From positions 74,437,843-74,501,842 of the forward strand of contig CM076260.1 in assembly GCA_038380795.1 (NCBI GenBank): DNA of 64,000 nucleotides. Reading direction: 5' to 3'. Of this stretch, positions 36,184-47,941 are shown piece by piece (position 1 is the stretch's first letter; each line of letters opens with the position of its first letter). Position numbers and translations under genes: made by a program. Source of the stretch: Pyrocephalus nanus (Eukaryota > Chordata > Aves > Passeriformes > Tyrannidae). The notes beneath the pieces are model-generated. The model had not been told where the DNA came from, did no database searches, and saw only the letters and a list, made by a program, of their open reading frames with translations.

Positions 36184-39100
36184 TAACCCACCAGCTTCAT
36201 GGGTCACCAGATTTGTGGTGAATCTATTTCACGAGTAATCTGCAGAGCCTTTGAAATCCCCGTCTTTCTGGATTCCTTCAGCATCCCTTCCTTTGCACTA
36301 TACACAAACATTGTAATAAAGATTTACTGAAACAATGGTATCCATCTGCTGCTACATCTCCAAACATCCACATTTGCTAGGTTGAGATTAATCAGTAGGC
36401 CAGACAAGGTAGCCAAAAAACAAGGCTGTAGCATTAAATGAAACCACTGTGTGAGGGCAGTTCATGTGAAATGGGCTTGTTTCTCAAAATCCCTGAAGTT
36501 CTCCCCAGAAGTCTGAGGGGTTTTTCTGTCTAGCTGCATTCCTCCTGATCCTACATTCCTCCCTGTTTTGGAACCCAGCCTTTTCTGTCCCCTAAACAGT
36601 CAGACAGGCTTACAAGTCCACATAACAAGAGATTGCAGTATTTTCAAACTCAGTTTGTTAATTGTGGTTTTGTTCTGTTTTGTTTTTTGGTTGGTTGAAT
36701 TTTTGGTTTAAAGCCCCTGTCTCACAATTTCACATTTTGTTGTTTCTCAGGACATTGGTTTAACCCTCACTGGCATCCCACTGCCCTCCACTCCATATAT
36801 CCTTAACCACAGAGCCATAGGAGTCCTTCATAGATAGCTTTGTCTTCAGGACACCAAAGCGTTAAACCTCTAATGTGCTCACAGACTGGCTGTGCCTTTC
36901 CATCCCTGAGGGGACGCTTGTATTAAGGTACAGAACCCTCTCCCTCGGGCCACTGTAAAGGCCATTAAAGTTAGTGGTAGGGCATGTTGTAAGCAGTGAC
37001 AGGATCAGGTGGGCAACAGCTTCGTAATTGAAAGGACTTAAAAAATTCAGGATCAATTTGTCAGATGTGGCAACTCATTAGCAGGCAACTGATTTTTGAG
37101 ATGCTGCCAGCCCAACCTTCAAAAAGCATTCCTAATTCCCAGTGTGTCAACAAGGATGAGGTGTGTTTGGTGGTCCTGAAATAAGTCCCAGGAGCATCAT
37201 AACGGTAAGCACCCAAAGGCATTTCAAGTTTAGAATTTGTGGAACTTAGAGGTTGAACTCGTTCCCAAAACTTTGTCTCCAAAATGTTGGTGGAAATGCT
37301 TTGCCATATACAAGTCAGATCATTTTGCTGGAAACCCTCGTGGTTACCCCTGCTGCTTTACTGAGCATATACTGTTACTATTTTTAAGAAAGAGCATCTC
37401 ACCAAGTTTTTTCCCTAGTCTAAGAATAGGAGGTTTTTTGGGAAATAGCTTTATTGCAGAGTGGCTTCGATGCAAAAATGTAACTGTCCCTGCTCAAGAC
37501 AAAGGGTTTCTAAGTTTGTTAAAAAAATACATGCATTTGATAATTTTACTGTAAGTTATTATGAGTGTGAAATAAAATAGGGGGATTTTTGTGGTTTGAT
37601 TTGTATTTCTGCGCTTATATATGGTAATTAAATGTAAAAAAATGCCAATTAAAAACAAACTTTGGCAAGAGATTAGTCAAAATATGTGCACTTGAATTTT
37701 TTAAGGGCTTGAGGAGACATTCCTTAGACATTTTCTTTTTAAAAAATCACTTAAAATATGACACTTCAAAAGCAGCTGCTTTGTGTGGTTTCCATATGCA
37801 GAGTTCGTGTACAAATATGTATGTGCCCACATGACCATAACCACTGGTAATAGGTTAAATAATTATTTGCATAGTCTCAAGACTGGTGGATCTCTGTTAG
37901 AGCTCATTTTATGAGAAACAAGTACAGAAAACAAACTGCACCAGCAATAAATGCCCCTACCCAGTGCAATATGCTAGAGAATGAGCTAGTGTTGGTGCCA
38001 TGAAAAGAAAATGCAGCTGTCAGAATTTTCTTACCTGTTTCTGTGAATGTAATTGTGTCCTGACCTGGTCACATAAGTTTTTTGTATCTCATCTTCCTCA
38101 TTTGCAGAGTGAATATAATCATTTCTCTGAGAGCTGTCCAATATAACAAAGAAAATTGCACCAGGAGCACAGAAAATCATTCTGGGAAAGGGTTGTTCAT
38201 TGTTATACATAAAAATTGCCTGATTAGCTGGCACTGTTGTGAAAGATAGGAAGGTAAAGTGCCCAGATGAGTGAGAACTCATCAAGTCTTTTTCCTATTG
38301 TGAAATATTGTTTTAAATAAACTGAAAGTTCAGATGTGCTACTGTGGGAGTGGATTGCACCCAGCCTGCTGTGCTTTATTCTTGTCCTGTGGGCCTTTGC
38401 TCTCTCACTAGGCAGCAGCCCAAGCTATGATCCATTCCCACTTCTGCCAGAAGGCTCTTTCCAGAAACAGTCCCACACCTGCCTTGGGGACCGCTCAGCT
38501 GCTGGGCCATAACTGTTCCTCCTGCTAGAAAAAAATGCAGCCTTTGAGACCAAAACCATCTGCTCTTAGCAAACCCCTGCAGGAAAGCCAGGCAAGCGTG
38601 AGATCTCGTGGGGACTGGGAGCGTTAGTGCAATATACAGTCATCACTCGAGACAATTAAGAAATCTGCTCACAGGAGAAGCGATGGTAAACACAGTGTTA
38701 TGTGCTACCTGGTGTTTATCGTAGAGATTTTGAATTTAAAAGATAAATAAACATGCTGCCTCCGAGCACCAGCAGGAAGAAGGTAGAGAGCTGTGTCCTG
38801 TCAGAATAGAGTTCTCGTTTTGTCAGGGACAAGGAGACCTGCCTCGCTTGTGCCAATGCAGTTATGGACTTTGCTGCTCTTTATTGCTAGCCTGTAGCTC
38901 CCTTCTCCTGCTTGGTAGCATAACCAAATGTGAAGGTTTTCTTTTCTCAGTGTCCTTTTATACTCAACTTTCCTTCTGCTCTGAACCCATGTCTGAGCTA
39001 CATGCTTTGAAATTTGCAGTGATTTCTGGCCCTTGAGGTGGTGGTGCCCAGGTGCAGTTGTGATCTGCTGTGCACGGTGTAGGTGCCAGGGTGCCCTCCT

Positions 39101-40448
39101 TTTCCCTGTCCCAGGGGCTCATATCTGACTGCTTCAGTGGGAAACCACATGGTGAGCTGGATACCCTTTCAAAAACTGAGCCAGTAGGCAGCCAAATCTT
39201 CCCGCTGGAGACCTGGGGAATTTGTGTCTGTGGAGAGGGTTTGCCTCTTTCTGCTAGTCATGGACAGATGTATAATTTTGTGTCCCACTCTGACTCCTAG
39301 GTCTGCACAACCCAAAATTGTTAAGTATAATCCTTTCAGCAGGCCCAAATTCTTGAGTCACACGTGTCATGATGCTGTTTCTTCCAAGGTGTCAGAGGCC
39401 ATGCCAACACTACAAGGTGGCATGCTGGCAGTTATGTCTTCCATCCCAGCTTCTCCATTGTGTTTAGGACAAGCTGGGGTCTGGCGGCACAGACACAGCC
39501 TCAAATGAACCACCAGCAGCCAGCAAGGGAAAACTTATTCCTTCTCGTGTAGACCTGTCAGCAAGGTGTTCCCAGTCTGGACTGGTCTGCAATTGACAGT
39601 GAAGGAGTCAACAAGATTGATGCATTTTGGGGAAAAAAAATGGCAAATAACTAGATATCTGCACTAGAATCATGCCTACTAGGTTTATATCAAATATCAA
39701 TATCGATATAAAAATTAAATAACACATTCAATAAGCACAGCAAAACCTTCCAGTCACTTACTGCAGACCAGTAAACTCACGCATCTTCAAAAATTTGGGT
39801 AAAAAGAGGAGAACAGGGGAAGGAAAAAAAAGCAAACATTCTTTGTAAAATAAGATCCAGACATTCCCATAATTAAAAGAGGAATACAACCTTAATAGCC
39901 AATATCACAGACATTTACAGCCAGATGAACACATTCATAAAGAAGGTAATAACCAAAAAAATATGTAACTGCCTTCAAGCATATTTTGGTACATGTTGTC
40001 CATTCATTAAAGTGGATTTGATTGAGAATTTTTGTGGCAGTGCTTGTGAAGCATGTGTCACGGTACAGAAGGGAGGATTTTTGCACTGACTTCTCTGCCC
40101 CTCTGGCGATGAGCACCAAAGAGCGACATTTTTTCCTAAACAGGTTCTTCATTTGTTGGTTCTGGTGTTGTTAGTGCTGCAGGAACAGTGTCTTTCCCAG
40201 ATGGCATTCTGGAGGCCCCTTCTCTCCTGCGCTGAACCATCAAAGGTCCTTCAGGAAACAGGAATTGTCAAAACCAACTGGAAAGAGCATCTGTCTTGTC
40301 CAGTTACCCAGATCTAGTAGTCCCTGCCACGGACTGCTTAGGAAGGATACAGCAGTAATCCCACGGAAGGTGATTGCCAACGGCCATGCTTCACATTTTC
40401 TCTTAGTTTCTCCTTGAAAACTGCATGGAAGACAGCTTCCTACCTTCT

Positions 40449-40589
40449 TCAGAACTGAGTTTCTTTATAACGTTTAATTTTATCTTCTGGCAGAGTTTCA
40501 ACAGGCCATGAGCCTATTCTTTGAGAAAGCACTTTCCTTTTTTCCTTAGTACTCATCAGTTCATCACTCATGTGGGACCAGATGCTGAA
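40449..40589 (-). other. Exon-like open frame (46 codons) after an acceptor-like site
   Basis: On the minus strand a pyrimidine-rich 'CTTTCTCCTAG' (about 40590-40600) is followed directly by a frame of 46 codons ending in TGA at 40449-40451. The peptide is charged and hydrophilic ('MSDELMSTKEKRKVLSQRIG', 'TLPEDKIKRYKETQF'), unlike most chance frames nearby, which are rich in Cys, Phe and Leu. The other two phases are closed. No upstream exon is identified, and a TAG abuts the frame, so it could be coding only through splicing. If real, it would be a terminal exon with its 3' UTR below 40449. The family is not recognised. At this length chance is a fully adequate explanation. Confidence 0.2.
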
Positions 40590-43500
40590 CTAGGAGAAAG
40601 CAGTTTAAAGCTTGTCCAAACTAAAACCTTCTTTTAAAACTCACCCTTTCAGGTCTTGTCAGCAGCTCCAGGCATCACCAGAGCATATTGAAAAGCAATT
40701 TGTGACATCTGCGTTCTGCAATTTAAGTCTGGGTCTTGCCACAAACAGCTTAAACTAGAAGCTCATTAAAAGGTTAAAAGGACAGCTGCACAGAGAAAAC
40801 CCTCCCCAGGGATCCAATATTAGTTGGTCTCATGGTCTCAGAGGTAGAGAGAAGTTAAGAAACAATTGCAGACATACCACTGAGCATGGCTGAGAAAGTC
40901 ACTCTCCCACTGAGGTCCTAATCAGGCAAAGAAGAAGCTGAATATTGAGAAAGACCAGTCCTTCATCATAGCTGAGCATTTTTACCTTTCCTGAGCAACT
41001 TAACTGACTTTCCTTGAAGAGTACAAAGTGAGGACAGTGCAAGCTCATGGAGGGGGAAACTGATAGCCAAGCACAGACAGCTGAGGTCCCATTTCTTCTC
41101 TGCAGAAAAACACTACTGCCATCCAGGATTTGGCCCCAAATAGTCATGTGGAAAACGAGTAGCAGGAGGCACAGCACCTGCACAGTGGTGGGGAGGTGAT
41201 CTCTTCCCATATCCTTTCCTTTCTCCTGCACTAGGTGTTCTTCCCTTGATCCCCACATGCAGCCATTTGGGTGTGGGGCCAGGGCTATAGCTACCTATAC
41301 TTGGTCGGTGTACTTACATAAGGCCCACCAGCCCTTTCCTCCAGAGTGACACATGGACCTCAGTGCTTCCCTCCAAGCCCCTCATTCTGGCCTATGCAAG
41401 TTCCCCATCCCATCCCTCCCACCTACCCCAGCATGCACTCTATCCCCGACAACCTACTGTCTCAGCAGTGTTCCCTCCCCCCTGTGGGGTGGGGCACAGG
41501 GGGAAGGCAGGGACCCTTTCCCTGCTGTACGGTGCCTGGCAGAGAGAAGGAAGCGTTGCCTGATAGCAGGTTGGAGATGGGAAACTTTATGACTTTAATT
41601 CCCTACACAGAGGCAAGGGAAATCAGGCACAGTTAGTTTTATTATTTTCCTCTTTCCTGTCATACTGCCACTGCTGAGCAGTTTAAATAGTTTAAGTAGT
41701 TTTTAAAGTGGATTTTACAGACTAGGCTATGATCTTAATGTATAACATTTGACAAAACTATGTCAGTTTAAATTCTATTGCTATAATTCTGAACTGAAAT
41801 GTTCTACATTGTTAGAAATCAAAGCCAGCTCTTTTCTCTGGCATACAGGAACTAGAAAAGCAGGAAAGAAAACAACTCTGCCTTAACTACCCAAGCTAAA
41901 AAAAGCCTACTCAACACTTATCATATAAAATAAAGAAGCATAAGCAGTCAGAAGAAAAAAGATTTGATTTTAAAAGTTTGTCTATATCATTTGTAATATG
42001 GGTAGATAACTTCCTTAAATAAATGACTGTACGTCATATTATTTGCATCCATAAAATTGAAAACAGTTTGATCCCTACTGTGTTACATGCAACTATGTTA
42101 CATGCACAGGTTACATATAACCACATGGCAACAAATAGAAAACAAACTAAAGGAGACTTGGCATGGGCTTGGTGTTTTTCTCCTGAGAGGTGAATTTTTG
42201 TTCCCCCAGCAAAACCAGATTTCAGGCCATGTGCGCTAAATCATGTGTACTAAAATCATCATTTGCTTACTAGCAGGTACGGTTGGGAGATAACATGAAA
42301 GAGTACAGGATAATGTTAATGAAAGAAATGTTCCTTGTTCACCAAGTGCCCGCAGAGACCAGCAAGAAGATCCCTGCATGACAGCCAGCATGGCATGCAG
42401 CACTGCTTCAGATTTCCTCTCTTTCCCGAAATAATTTTTTCCACATGCTGTTTACCCACTGATTCTTCCAAACCACGTCTTGGCTAGAAGGCAGGTGATG
42501 ACAGGTCATTGAAAAAACAGAAAAATTTTGCAGCTTGTCTTGGCTGTACCAAATATGCCCTTGTGCTTGAAACAAATCAAACGTTTTGTGCCATTTACAA
42601 ATTGTGGCAAGTCCAGTGAGCCTTTCTCCCTTGGCCGCAGCTGGAAAGATGCACCAGTGCTATAAATAACAGGGAGTTATAGGATGACTTCAGTGCACTG
42701 ACACTCATAGTGCAGAAAACACTGTACAGGCTGACTTTTCTGAAAGCAGATGCACGAGTGTACTTTGGTTTGGATGGGTGGCAGGGGAAAGAGAGCCCTT
42801 CTCCATGATCGGTGTTGTGTCATGGCTTCCTCTACTGCCTACCTGGGAGCCGCCCTTGAAGAACAGTCGCCCAAAAATTCCTTGTCCTACAGGCCACTGG
42901 GTTGTCGTTTGCTAAAGATACACTAGGAAGCAGCTTGGGTAGTTGATGAACATGGCAAGGTTTACCTAGTTCATTGTGTCAAAGTTTCACAGTCAGTATA
43001 AGTAACATCACCATAAAAATACATAACTTATAGCTCATGCCACACAAACCTAACCTTTAAGAAATAGGCATGAGGAAATCTTCATCTTTTGCAAGTTTTT
43101 CTTACTCTGGAACATGCAGAGTAGAGGATCCATATACCTCTGGCTCCACTGGCTCCCTTGGAGAGCAAAAGAGCTATATGCTTCCTTGGTAATATATTCT
43201 CTGCTTCTCTGGGTACCGCTGAGGGAGAGCCCAAGATTTCATGTCTGGGATCTGAGCAGTTTAAGTGAAAGGCCAAAAAGAGGGAGAGAAATGTGACAGC
43301 TGGATGCTGTGTGGCTCCAGTGCCCATGTCTTGTCCCAGCAGGCACATATGCAGGAAGTGCACTACAAGCAACAGGACTGAGCCTGAGCATGGGCTCAAT
43401 GGCAGCTGAATAAATGTGCACGGATTTGCGTCAGTATGTTATTTTTGCTGCTGGACCCTGCTGAATTTATTTGACCTGGAAGTCACCGATCATCTCCCCA

Positions 43501-43704
43501 GCTGGGAAGAGAACAGCAGCACATGATGTGATCTGTATAAAAATCTAAACTACAATGGCTGAGAGAAAGAGAGGAATTTGTTGGGGTGTATTTATGTGTC
43601 TGTGTCAAAAGATCAAGTCTACAAAATCACTGGATTGTTATACCTGTATGATATGTCTCTGTAGCTAAAGATTAACAGGGACAGAGGTGAAAAAATGCCT
43701 GTTG

Positions 43705-43775
43705 TGCCGAGCAGTTCATCTAATTCATGACATGTTCATCTAATTCATGCCGAGCAGTTCATCTAATTCATGACA
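43705..43775 (+). repeat. 43-bp-period tandem duplication with a nested 15-bp repeat
   Basis: Bases 43705-43732 and 43748-43775 are identical over 28 bp at a spacing of 43 bp. The connecting segment holds a third copy of GTTCATCTAATTCAT. So the sequence is a duplication with an internal repeat, produced by replication slippage or microhomology repair. The copies are exact, which suggests a recent event. Confidence 0.93.
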
Positions 43776-46700
43776 ATGTATGTCCATCTTCTGCAACACA
43801 TTTCCTATTTTTTAGTTAGTTTTTCAATGTCTCAAGAAATGAAACTTCCCAAGAAAAGTTGCTTCAGTTGACATTGCAAAGACTTTTGTTTGTTGGGTTT
43901 TTTTTTAAATTTCACTCAACATTTTCAACTTACTAATTTCACTTTAGTACTGATAGACATCATTCTTTATCTCACTTAATGCCTGAACCTTTCAAAAATC
44001 TATAGATAATCAGACCTTTATCAATCTAGTCTTTTCAGTGATAGAATTATTTTGTCCTGCCTGAATTCTACCAGTTTTTGCCTGGTAATACAATGCAAAG
44101 TTTCTTAAACCCCAGCCATCAGCTGCTCTGCGAGTTTGTTTCCCATGGCAAACCATGGCTCTTGGCTGGCTAAATAGTCTAGAATGTCCTGGATTTCATC
44201 GAATTTCATCAGGATCTACTTTGGTGAAAATTAAAATAATCCAATACTACAGATACGTTACAATATGGCCATTTTTTGACATGAATATCCTATTCAGCTG
44301 CATACTCTTGCCCAGGTATTTGACATGCACATTTCTCCTCTTGCCTCAAAAGCTGGGTGCATGTTGGAGGTTGTGCAAAGGAGTGCCATATGCCCTTGTT
44401 AGCTGAATTTAGCACAGCCTTAACTTCCAGTCTTTGCCTTTCAGCTTATTTCTCCCTTAAGACTTACCAGTGCACTGACATCCAGATGCAGTCACCCAGA
44501 ATCCAGCTATGTCACTTCTGGGAATAATTAATAAAAAAAATGTTTATAGCCTAAAACCCAGTAAAATTTCTTCCTTCTCCAAGATTGTCTCTTTATTGGG
44601 TTGTGATCGGCAGTTTGGAGTTGACGCATCAGTTTTTCCTTGCATGTGCCAGCACTAAAGTGAAAGTACATGCTCCTATCTCCAAGTAAGAGACATTTTC
44701 CATAAATGTGCTCTCCACTCTGTCCTGCCTAATGACTATACATTAAGATATTATGCAAGAAAGGTTGCAACATTTTGTAGCATATGTCTGCGCAATAGAG
44801 AAGCATGTCTCACACCTGCTTCTTGGCTTTGGGACATTATTTCTCACAACTTCCTTACTGCCTGGCTGGCTTGCGGTGCTGCAGGCTCCAAATGGCAAGC
44901 CAGGGCAGCAAAGCAGGCCTTTCCCTGCTTGGGGTGGCAAGCTATGTGAAAGCCTACAGTCCCTTCCATGGCACTGTGCTCATGGGAAGAGGGTGCCCCG
45001 TAGGAGGTAATGGCCAGCCCTCCTCAAAATAAGGCTGCCAAATCACTTCCAAAGGAACCTCACAATTATCAACGTGGAAAGAAGGCTTATAATTTCTCTT
45101 TTCATTCAAAATTCAGAGAGCTGGTCTGAAATAGACACCATTTTCCTTTAAATAACGTAAGCAGTGCTGGAGCAGGATTACATCTGTCACAGATAAAAAT
45201 GCTCTATTTATGCCTTATTGTAATCCATTCACTGGTTTATGGTCCTTGTGTCCTTCAGGGACTGCTGGAAACCCACACGGTGCTCCCAAGTGCTACATTT
45301 TGCATTCAGATCTCCAATTCTGTTGACAGATGTGTACAATCACACAGAGCAGTCAGACAACTCCCCCTTGACTCTGTATTGAAGGAAGAGTGAGAGGGTA
45401 AATTATTTCAGCTGAGGTCAGCATTGACTTAAGCTTAAAATAACTCCCTCCCAATACACCTGTTTCAGACAGAAGCATGTGAATAGGAGGTGATCGGTGA
45501 ATTTCAGCCACTTCCCTATTTCACATCCCTTTTTGGGGCTCTGCCATCACAGATGTAGACAGCACATATGTACTCAATTAAGCAAAAAAATTCTGCAATC
45601 AACCCTATAACTGAAAAAAATAACCTTCACTAGACAAGTGGAATGTAATGGGTTAGTAAACACATATTTCCCATTTTATGTATAAGTAGTGAATATGTAA
45701 ATACAGCATGTTCCTGGATGCTTCAGGGAAAACGTCATAAATTTACTGAGAACAATCCATTAAAAAAAGAGACTGATGAATGCATTAATACTAAATTAAA
45801 CAAAGGTTTCTGAGAAGATACCCTTTAATCAAGAGTGTTTCTAGTTCCTCTTCAATTGCTGAGAGTAATAGCTTCCTTCTTCCCAGTCTTTCTATACCAA
45901 AGAATAGCTTCTTCTCTCATTTCTTGTAAAGCTGAGTGGCTCCAAATAAATGAGATGAATCACTGACCCTCATTCCTTTTTGCTTTCTGATCTGAGATCC
46001 ACCCATCCTTCAGGGCATGAACCTCTTTTCTTTGACTGCATTCCATCCAACTTTAGGTTGCAGGGATCCTGGGCTCGCTGTACCCCACTGAAAATGTCAG
46101 GGAACATCTGGATACAGAATCATGTTTTTGTCAGTCTCAATTATCAATATTGATATGTACTGGCTAGTGTATCCCAAGCCCTTCACAACTGCATCTCAAA
46201 AAAAGTCACCCTGGGTTTAAACAGATTCTCAGAAGAGTTTGGGAAGTGAAAATAGGACTCTGCTCCTGAAACCACCATCATTCTTGAAATAACCCTTAGT
46301 AGCATAAATCTGTTCTCCTTCAAGTCCACTCAAACTAAAGTTTAAACTCTCAAGAACTGGGAGATTTTCCCTGAGTAACCACAAAGCTTCTTATAGCTGG
46401 AGGCCAAAGCTAAGGGGAGGTACCATCATGTTAACCCCAGACAGCTTTGATTTTTTGTCAGCTGTGTCCTCAGAAAATAACAGTATTAGCAGCTCTGACT
46501 TAAAATACAGAGAGCTGCAGCTCCCTCACAGCAGGCAAACAATCTGTGCAATTGGGCACAAATGCTGATAACAAGTCCTCATTCCAATTAGGAAGCAACA
46601 AAACAAACTACATCAGCAAAAATTCCTGCAAGGATGTTCCTTAAGGTTTCTTTGTGCTCTCATAAAACACAAACGTTTTTACCATGCAATACCACCAAAT

Positions 46701-46820
46701 TCATCAGCTGCTGACAGCTATTCCCAAGCACTGCTTCTTTGTGAAACTCCACAGAAAAGATTGCCTGGTGCTGCTGCAGCTAAACCTAGAGGTCAGAGCT
46801 GGAGGGACACTTTTACACAG

Positions 46821-46860
46821 GAGAGACACAGAGGCACAGAGGCACAGACACAGACACAGA
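46821..46860 (+). repeat. (CACAGA/GGCACAGA)n short array
   Basis: About 40 bp of CACAGAG and CACAGA units in tandem within a chance frame (46684-46899). Confidence 0.88.
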
Positions 46861-47910
46861 ACTCCAACCTATCTGTGCAAAGGGAGTTTGCTAGGGTAAG
46901 CTGAAACCTCTGTTTAGAAATCTTAATTTTCAGAAAACAGCTTGAATGGAATGTACTTGAAAAGCAGATGTGTTTTGAGAACAGTCACAAAAAATTTCAA
47001 ATGTGGGTAACATGTGGGTCTGAGATTACACCAGCAAAAACATCCTGCCCTTGGTCCTGTCTGCCTGAACTTGGAGGGCTGGCTTCTAACACTGCAGAAA
47101 GACAAGAGTGCTCCTGGAGATATGGAGAACACAGATTGTGCAGTTCATTTTTCATCGCTATCTACACAGTTCCCTAGCACAGCCAATTATATTGTTTGAC
47201 AGTCTTAACCATTTCTTACACTGACAGAACTGCTTGGCCCCAATGTAAGCCTTCCTGGTGATGGTGCATCCTGTGGGTCTGTGATCTCCCTCTTCCCCAG
47301 GGTCCAATTCATAAGCTGTTGGCAGTATGTCTGTATACTGCACATGCAAAGCAATTGGATTTTAATATTGCTCTGGATCAGTGAGAAAAGAATGAAGGGA
47401 ATCAAGGAAGAATTAAGACCCTGAATTACTGGACTCATAAGGAAACAGTCCATAACTGTATTTGAGCTTGTTTCTGACCTCTGGAAGGTCACTTGTGAAT
47501 GACATTAAGGGTCTTGGGAGACTTACTGAGAAAAAGTTTCTTAAGGTCATCCAGGGTTTAGGGAATAAACACATCATCAAATAGAGGTAAAAAAAAAAGA
47601 CCGACAAGAAGAATTTGTAAAATGGTGCAAATCCTGATGTCACCGTTGGTAACACTGGAAAAGATCTGCTTTTTATAATGTGCAGGCATGGCTACTTTTT
47701 CTATATTGCTGGAAGGAATGATTTCACTGTCCACCTGGATGCAAAGGGCACTGCTAGAAGATGAAGAGCTCTTTCTGGAGCCAGGGGTGCCTGGCAAGGC
47801 TAGGGTGGGAGCAGGAGAGGGGTCATAGCACGAGGCAGAACAATCTACTACCTTTATGTAGTCGACCTAGAGACTTCCAGACCAGAGATTTACTGGTGAG
47901 CTAGGAAGAA

Positions 47911-47941
47911 ACAAGGGTAACAAAGGGTAGCAAAGGGTAGC
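47911..47941 (+). repeat. 10-bp tandem repeat, about 3 copies
   Basis: Units CAAGGGTAA, CAAAGGGTAG and CAAAGGGTAG in direct succession; the last two are identical. Confidence 0.9.

Larger units (their letters stand above)
35291..40448. other. Unique sequence, AT-rich core
   Basis: No gene is recognised. 37500-37870 is strongly AT-rich with several TAATT-type motifs. 38580-38800 has more CpG than its surroundings. 40136-40267 on the minus strand is a short stop-free frame ending in 'TTPEPTNEEPV', without an ATG upstream, and is not called. Confidence 0.4.

Noticed and set aside
43705..43775. Possible CRISPR-like array
   Set aside because: There are only two to three copies, no regular spacers, and a eukaryotic context; it is a simple nested tandem duplication.
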